Source: DATBHM01 sp963772375 (GTDB lineage Bacteria > Actinomycetota > UBA4738 > JACQTL01). Taken from it: 64,000 nt of DNA. The DNA lies in contig CAVYXG010000005.1 of assembly GCA_963772375.1 (NCBI GenBank), forward strand, positions 868,001 through 932,000, read 5' to 3'. The position numbers and the translations under genes were made by a program. Shown in pieces: positions 32,029-43,021 of this stretch (position 1 is its first letter; each line of letters starts with the position of its first letter). Below the pieces are notes generated by a model. The model ran no database searches, was not told the DNA's origin, and was given only the letters and a program-made list of their open reading frames with translations.

Positions 32029-34509
32029 ATGATGCGGACGCTTCCCTCGGGGACCGTGACCCTCCTGTTCACCGACATCGAGGGCTCCACCAAGCTCCTC
32101 CGCGAGCTCGGCGACGTATATGTCGACGCGCTCGCGTCGCACCGTCGCACGCTGCGTGACGCTTTCGACCGACACCACGGCGTCGAGGTGGACACGCAGG
32201 GTGACGCGTTCTTTGTCGCCTTCGCCGATGCGTCAGAGGCGACGGCCGCCGCCATCGAAGCCCAGCAGGGGCTCGCTGAAGGGCCGGTGCACGTCCGGAT
32301 GGGCGTGCACAGCGGACGCCCGACGGTCACCGAGGAGGGGTACGTCGGCCTCGACGTCCACAAGGCCGCCCGCATCGCAGCCGCCGGCCATGGCGGGCAG
32401 ATCGTGGCCTCGGCCGACACAACGGCGCTGCTCGGCGACGCCGCGCTGGTCACCGACCTCGGGGAGCACCGGCTCAAGGACTTCGACGAGCCGGTCGCCC
32501 TGTTCCAGGTCGGCGACGGCCTGTTCCCGCCCCTTCGCACCATCTCGAACACGAACCTGCCGCGCCCGGCGAGCGCCTTCCTCGGTCGGGAGGGCGAGGT
32601 CGCCGACGTGCTCCTGCTGTACCGGGACGGTGCCCGCCTCGTGACACTGACCGGGCCCGGTGGCTCGGGCAAGACGCGGCTCGCCATCGAGGCCGCCTCC
32701 GAGCTCGTGTCCGAGTCCCCGGCCGGGGTCTACTGGGTTCCGCTGGCGCCCATCGACGATCCCGAGCTCGTCCTGGAGACGATCGCCCAGACGCTCGGGG
32801 CGAAGGAGGAGCTCGGCCGGCACATCGGCGAGCGGGACATGCTCCTGCTGCTCGACAACCTGGAACAGGTCGTGCAGGCGTCCGCTCCGCTGTCCCGGCT
32901 GGTCCGGAGGTGTCCGAACCTCCGCCTCCTGATGACCAGCCGCGAGCTTCTCCGGCTGGACGGCGAGTTCGAGTACCCCGTGCCGCCACTCGCCCGACAG
33001 GACGCGGTCCGGCTGTTCTGTCTCCGTGCGCGGGTCGAGCCGACTCACGACATCGCTGAGCTCTGTTCCCGATTGGACGATCTCCCGCTCGCCATCGAGC
33101 TGGCGGCGGCCCGTGCGCGGATCCTGTCTCCCGCTGAGATCCTCGAGCGGCTCTCGCGGCGCCTCGACCTGTTCCGGGGCGGCCGGGACACGGAGCCTCG
33201 GCAGCTGACGCTCCGAGCCACGATCGAGTGGAGCCACGGTCTGCTGAGCGACGACGAGCGGAGGCTATTCGCCGGGCTGGCGGTCTTCGTCGACGGATGC
33301 ACGCTCGAGGCAGCCGAAGCTGTGTGCGATGCCGACCTCGACGTCCTGCAGGCGCTCGCCGACAAGAGCCTGGTTCGGCGAACCGGTGAGCGGTTCTGGA
33401 TGTTGGAGACGATTCGGGACTTCGCGATCGAGCGACTGGCGGAATCCGGCCACGCCCGATCGCTCGAGCAACGGCACTTCGAGTTCTTCGGCGCGCTCGC
33501 GGAGTCCGCCAACCTCGCGGCGGATGCGGAGGGGCCGCAGCGTCACGACCTCGTCATCCCCGAGTTGGGGAACCTCCGCGCAGCGCTCGACCAGATTGGG
33601 GAGTCGGACCCCGAGGGGGCCCTCGGCCTGGCCATCGCGCTCGAGAACGCCTGGGTCACCCAGAACCCGTCCGAGGGGGCCCGGCGGATCGGATCGCTCC
33701 TGGCGGCCGGCCGGGACCTGCCGGCACCCCTCTTGGCGAGGGCCTTCCGTGCGATGGGCGGAACCACGGAGCCCACCGGCCAGATCGACGCGGCCGAAGC
33801 TTGGTACCGCAAGGGCCTGGCACTCTGCCGGGAGCTCCGGGACGACGTCGGCGTGGCGCGCCTGCTCCACCGGATGGGCTCGGTCGCCTTCAAGCGGGGC
33901 GACCTCGGTTCGTCGCGGTCGTTCCTCGAGGAGAGCCTGGAGCTCACTTCGCGCGCGCGTTCGCCCCGGATCGAGGCGCAGGTGCTCACGACGCTGGGAC
34001 ATGTCGAATTCGGCGAAGGCAACCACGAGCTCGGGCTGCAGCTCCTTCAGCGGGGCGCCGCGATCTGCGCGGAGATCGGGTTCGTCTGGTGGCAGGCGTC
34101 CGCTCTCCAGGGCCTCGCCGAGTACGGCGTCCAGCTCGATTGGGTGGAGGAGACGGAGAGATGGTCGCGCGAAGCCCTTGGACTGTTCCACCGGATCGGG
34201 GATCGCGAAGGCATCGTCTACTGCCTGGCGGCGCTGGCGTGGGTCTTTGGAGCCCGGGGGTCACCGGAGCGAGCCGGACTCCTGTGGGGGGCGATCGAGG
34301 CGGAGGAGTCCCGCGAGTCGTTCCCCAGCTGGCAGGCCGACCGGGACGGGTACGCCCGGGCGATCCAGGAGCATGCGGGGTCGGCGTTCGAAGGAGGCCG
34401 GGAGGCGGGACGGCGCCTCCCGTTCGAGCGAGCGGTCGAGCTCGCGCTGGAGGCTGCTGGCCCGGGCCCCGACCGAGGCCGACGAGTGCGGCCTCGCGGG
34501 CCGGGCTGA
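32029..34509 (+). CDS. Class III nucleotide cyclase fused to STAND ATPase and TPR region
   Basis: 826 residues (ATG 32029 or 32032). Residues 8-165 are a class III cyclase: LLFTDIEGSTKLL (first metal Asp), VDTQGDAFFVAF (second Asp) and HKAARIAAAGHGGQI. A STAND/NB-ARC-like ATPase follows with Walker A GPGGSGKTR near 209-217 and LLLLDNLEQV. Then LTSRELL-type and LPLAIELAAARAR motifs, as in AfsR/MalT-like regulators. The last 300 residues are TPR-like. There is no DNA-binding domain, so output is presumably cAMP or cGMP. It is intact, unlike the relative at 2214-5706. It probably feeds the cNMP receptors at 60-63 kb (inference). Confidence 0.93.
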   Translation: MMRTLPSGTVTLLFTDIEGSTKLLRELGDVYVDALASHRRTLRDAFDRHHGVEVDTQGDAFFVAFADASEATAAAIEAQQGLAEGPVHVRMGVHSGRPTVTEEGYVGLDVHKAARIAAAGHGGQIVASADTTALLGDAALVTDLGEHRLKDFDEPVALFQVGDGLFPPLRTISNTNLPRPASAFLGREGEVADVLLLYRDGARLVTLTGPGGSGKTRLAIEAASELVSESPAGVYWVPLAPIDDPELVLETIAQTLGAKEELGRHIGERDMLLLLDNLEQVVQASAPLSRLVRRCPNLRLLMTSRELLRLDGEFEYPVPPLARQDAVRLFCLRARVEPTHDIAELCSRLDDLPLAIELAAARARILSPAEILERLSRRLDLFRGGRDTEPRQLTLRATIEWSHGLLSDDERRLFAGLAVFVDGCTLEAAEAVCDADLDVLQALADKSLVRRTGERFWMLETIRDFAIERLAESGHARSLEQRHFEFFGALAESANLAADAEGPQRHDLVIPELGNLRAALDQIGESDPEGALGLAIALENAWVTQNPSEGARRIGSLLAAGRDLPAPLLARAFRAMGGTTEPTGQIDAAEAWYRKGLALCRELRDDVGVARLLHRMGSVAFKRGDLGSSRSFLEESLELTSRARSPRIEAQVLTTLGHVEFGEGNHELGLQLLQRGAAICAEIGFVWWQASALQGLAEYGVQLDWVEETERWSREALGLFHRIGDREGIVYCLAALAWVFGARGSPERAGLLWGAIEAEESRESFPSWQADRDGYARAIQEHAGSAFEGGREAGRRLPFERAVELALEAAGPGPDRGRRVRPRGPG

Positions 34510-34530
34510 CCGCTGCACCTGAGGGCCGGA

Positions 34531-35013
34531 TCAGCGTGCGTCGAGCCAGGACTGGAGGCGGTCCCTGAGGCCTTCGCCTCCGCGCGGCGGGGGCTTCGGG
34601 TCGAGCCAGGACGTTCGCTTCTTGTCGTTCTCCAGCAGGATCCACTCGTAGCCGTAGGAGCGTGGCCCGGCCCAGAATGGTTCGGCGAGCCACGACTCGT
34701 GCTGCAGCCTCGCCACGGCCGCGTAGCCGTAGCGCGGCCGTCCCGTCCAGAACGCGTCGAGTTCGTGGAGCGGCCCGGCGGTTCGGGCGCGCACCTCGTC
34801 CACGCTCGAGTACTCGCCGACCCACCCGATCACGATCCGGGCCTTCGCCACGAACAGCCCCCCGTCGAGCTGCACCCACACGACGTCGTCCGGCGACGAC
34901 CCCTCCTTGTAGGCAGGGCCCGGCCGGTCACGCGTCTCCACGGCGAACCCCACCGCCGGCTTCCCGGCATCCCCGGTGAGGTGTCCCAGCGAGCGAACAA
35001 CGACGTGATCCAT
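34531..35013 (-). CDS. Conserved hypothetical protein, possible PUA/EVE-like fold
   Basis: 160 residues. Beta-rich with VVWVQLDGGLFVAKARIVIGWVGEY, then RPRYGYAAVARLQHESWL and AGPRSYGYEWILLEN; the repeated W/Y-G-Y pattern recalls EVE/ASCH-type PUA-like domains that bind modified bases in nucleic acids. The C-terminus is basic (DKKRTSWLDPKPPP). Assignment to that fold is tentative. No operon partner. Confidence 0.65.
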   Translation of the reverse strand: MDHVVVRSLGHLTGDAGKPAVGFAVETRDRPGPAYKEGSSPDDVVWVQLDGGLFVAKARIVIGWVGEYSSVDEVRARTAGPLHELDAFWTGRPRYGYAAVARLQHESWLAEPFWAGPRSYGYEWILLENDKKRTSWLDPKPPPRGGEGLRDRLQSWLDAR

Positions 35014-35068
35014 CGATCGTTCAGCCTCTCACGACCTCCCCCGAGACGCGTCGATCGTCCGGACGTCC

Positions 35069-36529
35069 TCAGGGACGAACTTCGCGGATGCGCTCGGCGC
35101 CGGCGTCCACGACGAACAGGTTCCCCGCACCGATCGCGACGCCTGCGGGGCCGAGGAAGGATGCGGACAGCGGAGGCCCGCCGTCCCCCGAGAACGCGAA
35201 CACGCCGTTCCCGGCCACCGTGTAGATCTTGTTCGGCTGCATCGCCACGTGGTCGAACGTGCCCGCCTTCACCGCCACCACGCGGATCAGGGCGTGGTCC
35301 TCGATCACCAGGTTGCCGGTCGCGTCGACCGTCACGGCCGCCGGCGTTCCGGGGATGACCGACGCCTGCCGGGCCGGCGTACCGTTCGGCGATGCGTCCG
35401 GGTCGCCGGTCCCGTCGCCGGCGACCGTGTACACATGACCCGAGTGCATGGACACGCCCCAGAAGCTCCCCGTCTTCGCCGCGACCACCCGGATACGGTT
35501 GTTGCCGGAGTCGCCGATCACGACGTTGCCGGCGTGGTCGAGCGCCACGCCGCCGATGCGGGAGAAACAGGCGCTCATCGCCGGACCGCCGTCCCCCAGC
35601 GCCCCGGACGAGGGACAGTTGCGCCCGGCGATCGAGTACACGTCCCCGGCGTGCATGGAGCGCCCGTAGAAGGTGCCGGTCTTCTCGGCCACGACGCGCA
35701 CGGCATCGATCGACGTCGACGGTCCAAAGACGTCGGTGTTCCCCTCGGTGAACAGGACGTTCCCCGACGCGTCGACCGCGGTGGCCACGGGGAGGTCGAG
35801 CTTCGCCCGGGTCGCCGGCCGGCCGTCGCCGGCCGAACCAAACGCCCCGGTCCCGGCGATGGTGCAGATGTGCCCGGCGGTCATGGCCTTGCCGTAGAAG
35901 CGGCCGGAGTGCGATGGCACGACGACGAGGCGGTTGGCGTGCGGAATCGGGATCACGACGTTCCCGGCGTGGTCGAGCGACATCCCGTCCATGTAGTACG
36001 TGAACGCCCCGACGCCGTTGAACGGGTCGAACAGCGCCACCGAGGCCGCCGAGGCCGGCCCTCCCTCGCCCGAGTACGTGGCCTTCCCCTTCCCGGCGAA
36101 CGTGTACACCTCGCCCGCCTTCAGCGACCGGCCGTAGAACGTCCCGGTCTTCCCGGCCAGGATGCGGACCCGTTGGTTGGTCGCGTCGGCCACCAGCAGG
36201 TTCCCGAACGAATCCACCAGGGCACCGTCCGGGAACTGCAGTTGCGCGTGGGCGCCCGGGCCTCCGTCGCCGGAGAACCGCTCGCTCCCGTTCCCCCCCA
36301 CGGTGGCGATGTGGTTGGCCGTCCTCCCGGACCGGAACGCCACCTGGAGCGGGGCGAACGCCACCGCCGTCGCCCGGGCTGGCCCGCCGACGCCGCCCAC
36401 CACGGTCGTCACCGTGTGCGGCGGGGGAGCGGCGTCCGAGACGGCCGCGGTGCCGACCACGAGCATGGTGACCGCGATGGCGGTCACGAGCGAAGGGCTG
36501 CGGAACGGTCGCGGGCGGCGGCCGGTCAC
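35069..36529 (-). CDS. Secreted NHL-repeat beta-propeller protein
   Basis: 486 residues with signal peptide 1-34 (VTAIAVTMLVVGTAAVSDA). It has at least six NHL-type repeats: GDGGPAxxAxLxxPxGVAxDxxGNVxxxDxxNxRxRVV, each followed by the distinctive insert KTGTFYGRSM..GxVYTIAG. The insert recurs five times. Such proteins are exported six-bladed propellers, thought to bind carbohydrate or protein ligands. No lipobox or sortase signal is seen. Confidence 0.88.
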   Translation of the reverse strand: MTGRRPRPFRSPSLVTAIAVTMLVVGTAAVSDAAPPPHTVTTVVGGVGGPARATAVAFAPLQVAFRSGRTANHIATVGGNGSERFSGDGGPGAHAQLQFPDGALVDSFGNLLVADATNQRVRILAGKTGTFYGRSLKAGEVYTFAGKGKATYSGEGGPASAASVALFDPFNGVGAFTYYMDGMSLDHAGNVVIPIPHANRLVVVPSHSGRFYGKAMTAGHICTIAGTGAFGSAGDGRPATRAKLDLPVATAVDASGNVLFTEGNTDVFGPSTSIDAVRVVAEKTGTFYGRSMHAGDVYSIAGRNCPSSGALGDGGPAMSACFSRIGGVALDHAGNVVIGDSGNNRIRVVAAKTGSFWGVSMHSGHVYTVAGDGTGDPDASPNGTPARQASVIPGTPAAVTVDATGNLVIEDHALIRVVAVKAGTFDHVAMQPNKIYTVAGNGVFAFSGDGGPPLSASFLGPAGVAIGAGNLFVVDAGAERIREVRP

Positions 36530-36707
36530 GGCCGGTCCGATGTGGCGGTGCGGCGCATTCGTGCCCCCTCGAAAGCCGTCGTCAGCGCCCCGGAAACCGC
36601 GGTCGGCGCGACGTCCTCCCGTTCCTATCGCATCGGGTGCCGAAATCGCAAGACCCGGCTCGCGGCGCGCGTGGCCTTGCCGACTCCCCGCCGCCCGCCG
36701 GAGGGGA

Positions 36708-37367
36708 TCAGTCGGGAGATTCGGCGGCCGCGCGGATCGCCTGCGCGGCGGCCGGCGGGTCGGGCTGGAGGAAGATCGCGCTGCCGGCGACCAGGACGTT
36801 CGCCCCCGCGCGGGCGGCGAGCGGCGCGGTCTCGACGCCGATCCCGCCGTCGATCTGGATGTCGCACTCGTAGCCGTTGCGATCGATCAGCTCTCGGGCG
36901 CGTTCGACCTTGGACAGGACCGAGGGGATGAACGACTGCCCGCCGAACCCCGGGTGCACGCTCATCACGAGCAGCAGATCGATGAGCTCGAGATACGGCT
37001 CGACCGCCGAGACCGGCGTCGGCGGGTTCATCGTGAGGGCGGGCTTGAGGCCGAGCGAGCGCATCCGCGAGAGGAGCGGCTTCGGGTCGCCGAGCTCGAT
37101 GTGGATCGTGACGCCGTCGGCGCCGGCGTCCGCCAGCGGTTCCAGCAGGGAACCGGGGTTCGTGACCATCAGGTGGCAGTCGAGGAACAGGTCCGTGTGC
37201 TGCCGGAGCGAACGCACGACCGGCGGGCCGATCGTGAGGTTGGGGACGTAGTGGTTGTCCATCACGTCGACGTGCAGCAGGTCGACGAACGGCCGGACCC
37301 GCGCCACGTCGTCGGCCAGCCGTGCGTAGTCCGCCGACAGGATGGACGGTGCGATCTTCACGCCCAC
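36708..37367 (-). CDS. rpe: Ribulose-phosphate 3-epimerase
   Basis: 219 residues, full length. TIM-barrel with every active-site motif: IAPSILSADYARL, LHVDVMDNHYVPNLTIGP (His, Asp), DCHLMV (His), MSVHPGFGGQSF and IQIDGGI (Asp). It interconverts ribulose-5-phosphate and xylulose-5-phosphate in the pentose-phosphate pathway, with a divalent metal. It is followed on the same strand by nothing; the DUF5679 gene lies 58 bases upstream. Confidence 0.97.
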   Translation of the reverse strand: MGVKIAPSILSADYARLADDVARVRPFVDLLHVDVMDNHYVPNLTIGPPVVRSLRQHTDLFLDCHLMVTNPGSLLEPLADAGADGVTIHIELGDPKPLLSRMRSLGLKPALTMNPPTPVSAVEPYLELIDLLLVMSVHPGFGGQSFIPSVLSKVERARELIDRNGYECDIQIDGGIGVETAPLAARAGANVLVAGSAIFLQPDPPAAAQAIRAAAESPD

Positions 37368-37425
37368 GCCCGCGCTCCTCTCCCGTGCCCGGAGCGCGGG
37401 CGTGCGGCTGGTCCCGGATGCGCGA

Positions 37426-37581
37426 TCAGGCGGACGACTTGCCGAGGATCCGCATGACCTTGGTGCCGCACACCGGGCAGGTGCCCTGCGCCGCCTTGCG
37501 GCCGTTCTTGAGCTCGACCTCGGTTCCCTCGAACTCCCGCTTCGCGCGGCATTTCACGCAGTAGGCCTCGTACGTGGCCAC
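37426..37581 (-). CDS. DUF5679 zinc-ribbon protein
   Basis: 51 residues from GTG 37581, which has GGGAGG five bases upstream; the longer frame upstream is not coding. A two-knuckle zinc ribbon: YCVKCRAKREF and GTCPVCGTKVMRILG (Cys-x2-Cys twice). Typical of the small DUF5679 family found in actinobacteria and Chloroflexi. Function unknown. It is directly upstream of rpe and may be cotranscribed. Confidence 0.9.
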   Translation of the reverse strand: MATYEAYCVKCRAKREFEGTEVELKNGRKAAQGTCPVCGTKVMRILGKSSA

Positions 37582-37864
37582 CGTGCCTCCCTTCCCAGGG
37601 GCCGGATAGGTTGCGAGGCCGCTCGCGCGGCCTCCCAGGCACGAATCTTTCCCCGTCCGACCGGGCATGCAAGCACATTCGGCCACATCCTGCGGAAGAA
37701 ATAGGGATGAAACGGTCTAGTTCGTCAACCCAAGCATGGGCGCACGCACGCTTGCCGAGCGGGCAGGAGAACCTCGCAGGGATGCCTGGTGGCGGCATGT
37801 TCGGGACATCCGGGCCGCCCGGCCGGTCGTAGACCCTTCGGATCAGGCGAGAGGGAGGGAGTTC

Positions 37865-38218
37865 ATGCGTGGTGTTCGCGGACTGGTGGCGGTGGCGACG
37901 GTCGCCCTGAGTCTGTTCGCCTTCGTCCTGCCCGCGCAGGCCGCGACGACGGTCCGTGGCACGTGCTCGCTCACGTGGTCGCCGTCGTCGGTGACCATCT
38001 CGAAAGGCGGCAAGGTCACGTGGAAGGCCGTCTCGTGCGGGCCGCACACGGTGACCGCCTACTCGGCGAACTGGACCAAGAACACGACGATCCCCACGGG
38101 TTCGTCCACCAGCAGGGTGTTCACGAAGAAGGGCGTCTTCAAGTTCCGGTGCCGGATCCACTCCTCGTTCGTGAATGCGGTGTGCAGCGGCATGTGCGGA
38201 ACCGTGAAGGTGAGGTAG
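37865..38218 (+). CDS. Secreted cupredoxin-like protein
   Basis: 117 residues; GAGGGAGGGAG precedes ATG 37865. Signal peptide 1-29 ending AQA. The mature domain is a plastocyanin-like beta-sandwich: VTISKGGKVTWKAVSCGPHTVTAY (first His ligand), then FKFRCRIHSSF (Cys and second His) and SGMCGTVKV (Met). These four are the type I copper ligand order His-Cys-His-Met. Extra cysteines (Cys34, Cys60, and those near the Met) may form disulfides. Probably a copper electron carrier or copper-binding protein. Confidence 0.85.
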   Translation: MRGVRGLVAVATVALSLFAFVLPAQAATTVRGTCSLTWSPSSVTISKGGKVTWKAVSCGPHTVTAYSANWTKNTTIPTGSSTSRVFTKKGVFKFRCRIHSSFVNAVCSGMCGTVKVR

Positions 38219-38286
38219 CAGGCGTCGTCCGCGTTCCGCGCCCCGGTCACCCCCCCTCGACCGGGCCGCGGGCGCGACGGCCGTGT

Positions 38287-38317
38287 GCGGGGCCGGTCCG
38301 ACTCGGACCGGCCCCGC
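38287..38317 (+). terminator. Terminator of the cupredoxin gene
   Basis: GCGGGGCCGGTCC, loop GACTC, GGACCGGCCCCGC: a perfect 13-pair stem 69 bases after the stop. Confidence 0.75.
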
Positions 38318-38426
38318 CGCACGTCCGGACGTGGGAATCCGGGGCTTGACCCGCTCGGCGCGGACGGGGCAGCCTGTGCGGGAACGGCGCCGCCCGTTCG
38401 GGCGGCGCCGGGGCGTGAGGAACGGC

Positions 38427-39986
38427 ATGCGTCGAGTCCTGGGGGTTGCCGTGGTGACAGCGCTGGTCGTCGGCCGAGCGACGCCCGGGAACGCGGACGC
38501 CGTGCGCCCCCGAAGCGTCGTCGTGGCAGGAAGCCGCCTGGCGGCCTCGATCAGCGCGCCCCGGGCGGCCTGGGTGGTTCGCGAGAACCTCCGGCCGGGA
38601 ACGACCGACTGGCGCATCGCCCGAGCGACCCCGCGAACGATCGAGGGCTTCGCGAATCGCGTCAGCGCCCAGCACGGCGACACGGTCGTGCTGTTCGTCT
38701 CCACCCCGGCGGCGAGCTTCCAGGTGAAGGCGTTCCGGATGGGGTGGTACGGAGGCACGGGCGCCCGCCTGGTGTGGGCGTCCTCGTCCGTCCGCGGTGG
38801 TGTCCAGGCCGCGGCCACGGTGCGTGGGTCGGTCCACCTCGTGGAGGCGCCGTGGCGCCCGTCGCTCCGGTTCCGGGTGACGAACGGCTGGCCGGAGGGT
38901 GTCTACCTCCTCAAGCTGATCTCCGGGTCCGGGGCCCAGGGCTTCGTCCCCCTCACGGTTCGCAACGACGCGAGCCATGCCGCGCTGGTCGTCCAGAACG
39001 AGGTGACCACGTGGGAGGCATACAACGACTGGGGCGGCTACAGCCTCTACGCGGGTCCGGGTGGCGCCGCGGCGACGCGGGCGAGCATCGTGTCGTTCGA
39101 CCGGCCCTACGAGGAACGCCGGGGTGGCGCCGGCATCCTGAACGGCACCGAACGTCCTCTCGTCGTGCTCGTCGAGAAGCACGGCTACGACGTGACCTAC
39201 TGGACCGACGTCGACCTGCACGAGCGTCCGGCGTTGCTGTTCCACCACCGTGCGCTCGTCTCCCTCGGTCACGACGAGTACTGGTCGTCCCGGATGCGTG
39301 ACGTCGCGCTGGTGGCCAGGCGGTATCGGGGAACCAACCTCGCCTTCCTGGGGGGCAACGCCGACTATCGGCACATCCGGCTGCAGCCGTCACCCCGCGG
39401 TTCGGATCGTCGGGAGGTCAACTACCGCGTGGCGGCCAACGATCCGTTGTTCGGCGTGAACAACGCGGAGGTCACCGTCAACTGGCGCGATCCGCCGATC
39501 CCGAGGCCGGAGAGCGTGCTGAACGGCGACTTCTGGACCTGTTACCCCTCCTCACATGGGCTGCCGATGAAGGTGGTCGCCGACGTGCCATGGCTGTTCG
39601 CGGGGACACGCGTCGGGCGGGGGAGCGTGGTGCCGGGGCTCGTGCTCGGGGAGACCGACCGGGTCGACCCCGTCGTTCCCACACCGGACACCGTCGAGGT
39701 CGTGGCCCATTCGCCGGTCCCCTGCGGCGGGCACCCGACGGACGCCGACGTCACGTACTACACGACCTCGAGCGGCGCCGGGGTGTTCGACACCGGGACC
39801 ATCGGCTGGACGAACGCCATCAAGTGCGACCGCCCGCTCGCCAGGTTCGCCTGCGATCCCAGGATCCTGCGGGCCACCCGGAACCTCCTCGACGCGTTCG
39901 GGTCCGGCCCGGCCGGGCTGGCCCATCCGTCGGTCCCGAACCTGTCGCGGCTGGGGATCCACCTGCGCCATCCGGTGGGGGTCTGA
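38427..39986 (+). CDS. Secreted DUF6605/N,N-dimethylformamidase-like protein
   Basis: 519 residues; GAGGAACGGC precedes ATG 38427. Signal peptide 1-24 (ALVVGRATPGNADA). The body has the pattern of the large-subunit-like domain of N,N-dimethylformamidase: YRMGWYGGTGAR-like FRMGWYGGTGARLVW, then NEVTTWEAYNDWGGYSLY, FDRPY, VTYWTDVDLHERP, and LVSLGHDEYWSSRMRD with FLGGNADY. These Trp/Asp/His-rich segments are highly conserved in DUF6605 secreted proteins. Actual substrate unknown. A secreted dehydrogenase gene follows 45 bases later. Confidence 0.85.
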   Translation: MRRVLGVAVVTALVVGRATPGNADAVRPRSVVVAGSRLAASISAPRAAWVVRENLRPGTTDWRIARATPRTIEGFANRVSAQHGDTVVLFVSTPAASFQVKAFRMGWYGGTGARLVWASSSVRGGVQAAATVRGSVHLVEAPWRPSLRFRVTNGWPEGVYLLKLISGSGAQGFVPLTVRNDASHAALVVQNEVTTWEAYNDWGGYSLYAGPGGAAATRASIVSFDRPYEERRGGAGILNGTERPLVVLVEKHGYDVTYWTDVDLHERPALLFHHRALVSLGHDEYWSSRMRDVALVARRYRGTNLAFLGGNADYRHIRLQPSPRGSDRREVNYRVAANDPLFGVNNAEVTVNWRDPPIPRPESVLNGDFWTCYPSSHGLPMKVVADVPWLFAGTRVGRGSVVPGLVLGETDRVDPVVPTPDTVEVVAHSPVPCGGHPTDADVTYYTTSSGAGVFDTGTIGWTNAIKCDRPLARFACDPRILRATRNLLDAFGSGPAGLAHPSVPNLSRLGIHLRHPVGV

Positions 39987-40031
39987 CGTGGCCGGCGTCA
40001 TGTGCCGCCGTGCGAGTGGGAGGAGGCGGTC

Positions 40032-41144
40032 GTGCTTCGCCGTCATCTGTCGTTGATCTTCACGGTGGTCGTCGCGGCATCGTGTCTGGCGTGGACGGCG
40101 GTGGCCGCTCGCGCGACACCGTCGCGGCGAGGCGTCACGCTCCGCGCGGTTCGCATCGCAACCGGGCTGGCGGCTCCGACCGGATTCACGTTCGGGCCGG
40201 CCGGCGTCATCGTGTACGGGGAGCGCTTCACCGGCCGCATCCGGTTCTTCGATCCGGCGACGGGGACCGATCACGTCGTGTACCGCATCCCGGACGTCGA
40301 CGGGTCGCTCGACCGGGGTCTGCTGGGGGTGGCCCTGCATCCGCGGTACCCGACCGTGCCGTTCGTCTACGCGTACGTGACGCGCCACACCGCCTCCGGA
40401 CCGCGCAACGAAGTGCTCCGCGTGACGAACGACCACGGGCACGGGACGACCCCGAAGGTCCTGCTCTCCCTCGCCGCCGGGCCGGAGCACCAGGGTGGCC
40501 GCATCGCGTTCGGCGCCGACGGGATGCTGTACGTCGCGGTGGGCGACGGCGAGAATCGGGCGGCGGCCCAGGATCTGAAGGACCTCCACGGGAAGGTCCT
40601 GCGGATGACCCCCTGGGGTGCGCCGGCGCCCGGCAACCCCTTTCCCCACCGCCGGGTCTGGTCGTTCGGCCACCGCAACTCGTTCGGCTTCGGGTTCGAT
40701 CCGCTGACCGGCCGCCTGTGGGAGAGCGAGAACGGGCCGCACTGCAACGACGAGCTCAACCGGATCGTGGCCGGAGGCAACTACGCCTGGGGGCCGCACG
40801 AGGAGGAGGACTGCTCGCCGGCGATGTCCGGCGCGCTCGAGACCAACCGGGACGGCCCGGCTCCCCGGCGCCTGCCAGAGGCATGGTGGACGCCCACGAT
40901 CGCGCCCACGGGGATCGCGTTCTGCGACCGGTGCGGTCTCGGGCCGGGGTTTCAGGGCACCGCGCTCATGTCGGACTTCAACCGCGCGGAGCTGGTGAGG
41001 ATCACGCTCACCGCGGACCGGATGCACGTCGCGGCGCAGCGGGTCGTGTTCCATGCGACGGCTGCCACGTCGGTCGAGGTCGGTCCCGACCACGCCATCT
41101 ACATCAGCCAGCCGCACGTCATCGAGCGCCTCGAACGCGTGTAG
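40032..41144 (+). CDS. Secreted PQQ-dependent sugar dehydrogenase-like protein
   Basis: 370 residues. GTG 40032 has GGGAGGAGGCGGTC directly upstream; the ORF start 30 bases earlier lacks one. Signal peptide 1-30. A six-bladed propeller of the glucose/sorbosone dehydrogenase family (PF07995): LLGVALHPRYP, GGRIAFGADGMLYVAVGDG, VWSFGHRNSFGFGFDPLTGRLWESENGP, NRIVAGGNYAWGP. PQQ-ligand residues such as His and Arg in GHRN and the Ca-binding Gly-Asn are in place. It oxidises sugars or related alcohols outside the membrane. The acceptor is unknown. Confidence 0.9.
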   Translation: MLRRHLSLIFTVVVAASCLAWTAVAARATPSRRGVTLRAVRIATGLAAPTGFTFGPAGVIVYGERFTGRIRFFDPATGTDHVVYRIPDVDGSLDRGLLGVALHPRYPTVPFVYAYVTRHTASGPRNEVLRVTNDHGHGTTPKVLLSLAAGPEHQGGRIAFGADGMLYVAVGDGENRAAAQDLKDLHGKVLRMTPWGAPAPGNPFPHRRVWSFGHRNSFGFGFDPLTGRLWESENGPHCNDELNRIVAGGNYAWGPHEEEDCSPAMSGALETNRDGPAPRRLPEAWWTPTIAPTGIAFCDRCGLGPGFQGTALMSDFNRAELVRITLTADRMHVAAQRVVFHATAATSVEVGPDHAIYISQPHVIERLERV

Positions 41145-41164
41145 GCGACAGATGGCGGTTGGGC

Positions 41165-41194
41165 TTGCCAATCCGGGAGCTCACCTCCTACACT
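41165..41194 (+). promoter_or_regulatory. groEL promoter
   Basis: TTGCCA (41165-41170) and TACACT (41189-41194) separated by 18 bases; the predicted start site falls in the CIRCE element. Confidence 0.65.
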
Positions 41195-41197
41195 TCG

Positions 41198-41224
41198 TTA
41201 GCACTCAGGTACGTCGAGTGCTAG
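41198..41224 (+). promoter_or_regulatory. CIRCE operator (HrcA site)
   Basis: TTAGCACTC, nine-base spacer AGGTACGTC, GAGTGCTAG: the CIRCE inverted repeat with one mismatch from the consensus right arm. HrcA binding here would repress groEL until heat or protein-folding stress. Confidence 0.92.
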
Positions 41225-41268
41225 CAGTCGTCAGCACAGGCTGAGAGGAACGCAGGAGGAGGGTAGGG

Positions 41269-42900
<1,632 letters not shown>

Positions 42901-42927
42901 TTCCGGATCGAGCTGGGAAGCACCCAC

Positions 42928-42960
42928 CGAAGGGGCGCCGGCTTCGCCGGCGCCCCTTCG
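42928..42960 (+). terminator. groEL terminator
   Basis: CGAAGGGGCGCCGGC, loop TTC, GCCGGCGCCCCTTCG: a perfect 15-pair stem 28 bases after the stop. Confidence 0.8.
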
Positions 42961-43021
42961 CTTGCTCGCGGCGGCCGCTGTGGGAAGGTTCCCTCGTACC
43001 CGGACTCGAAGGAGCGAACGC

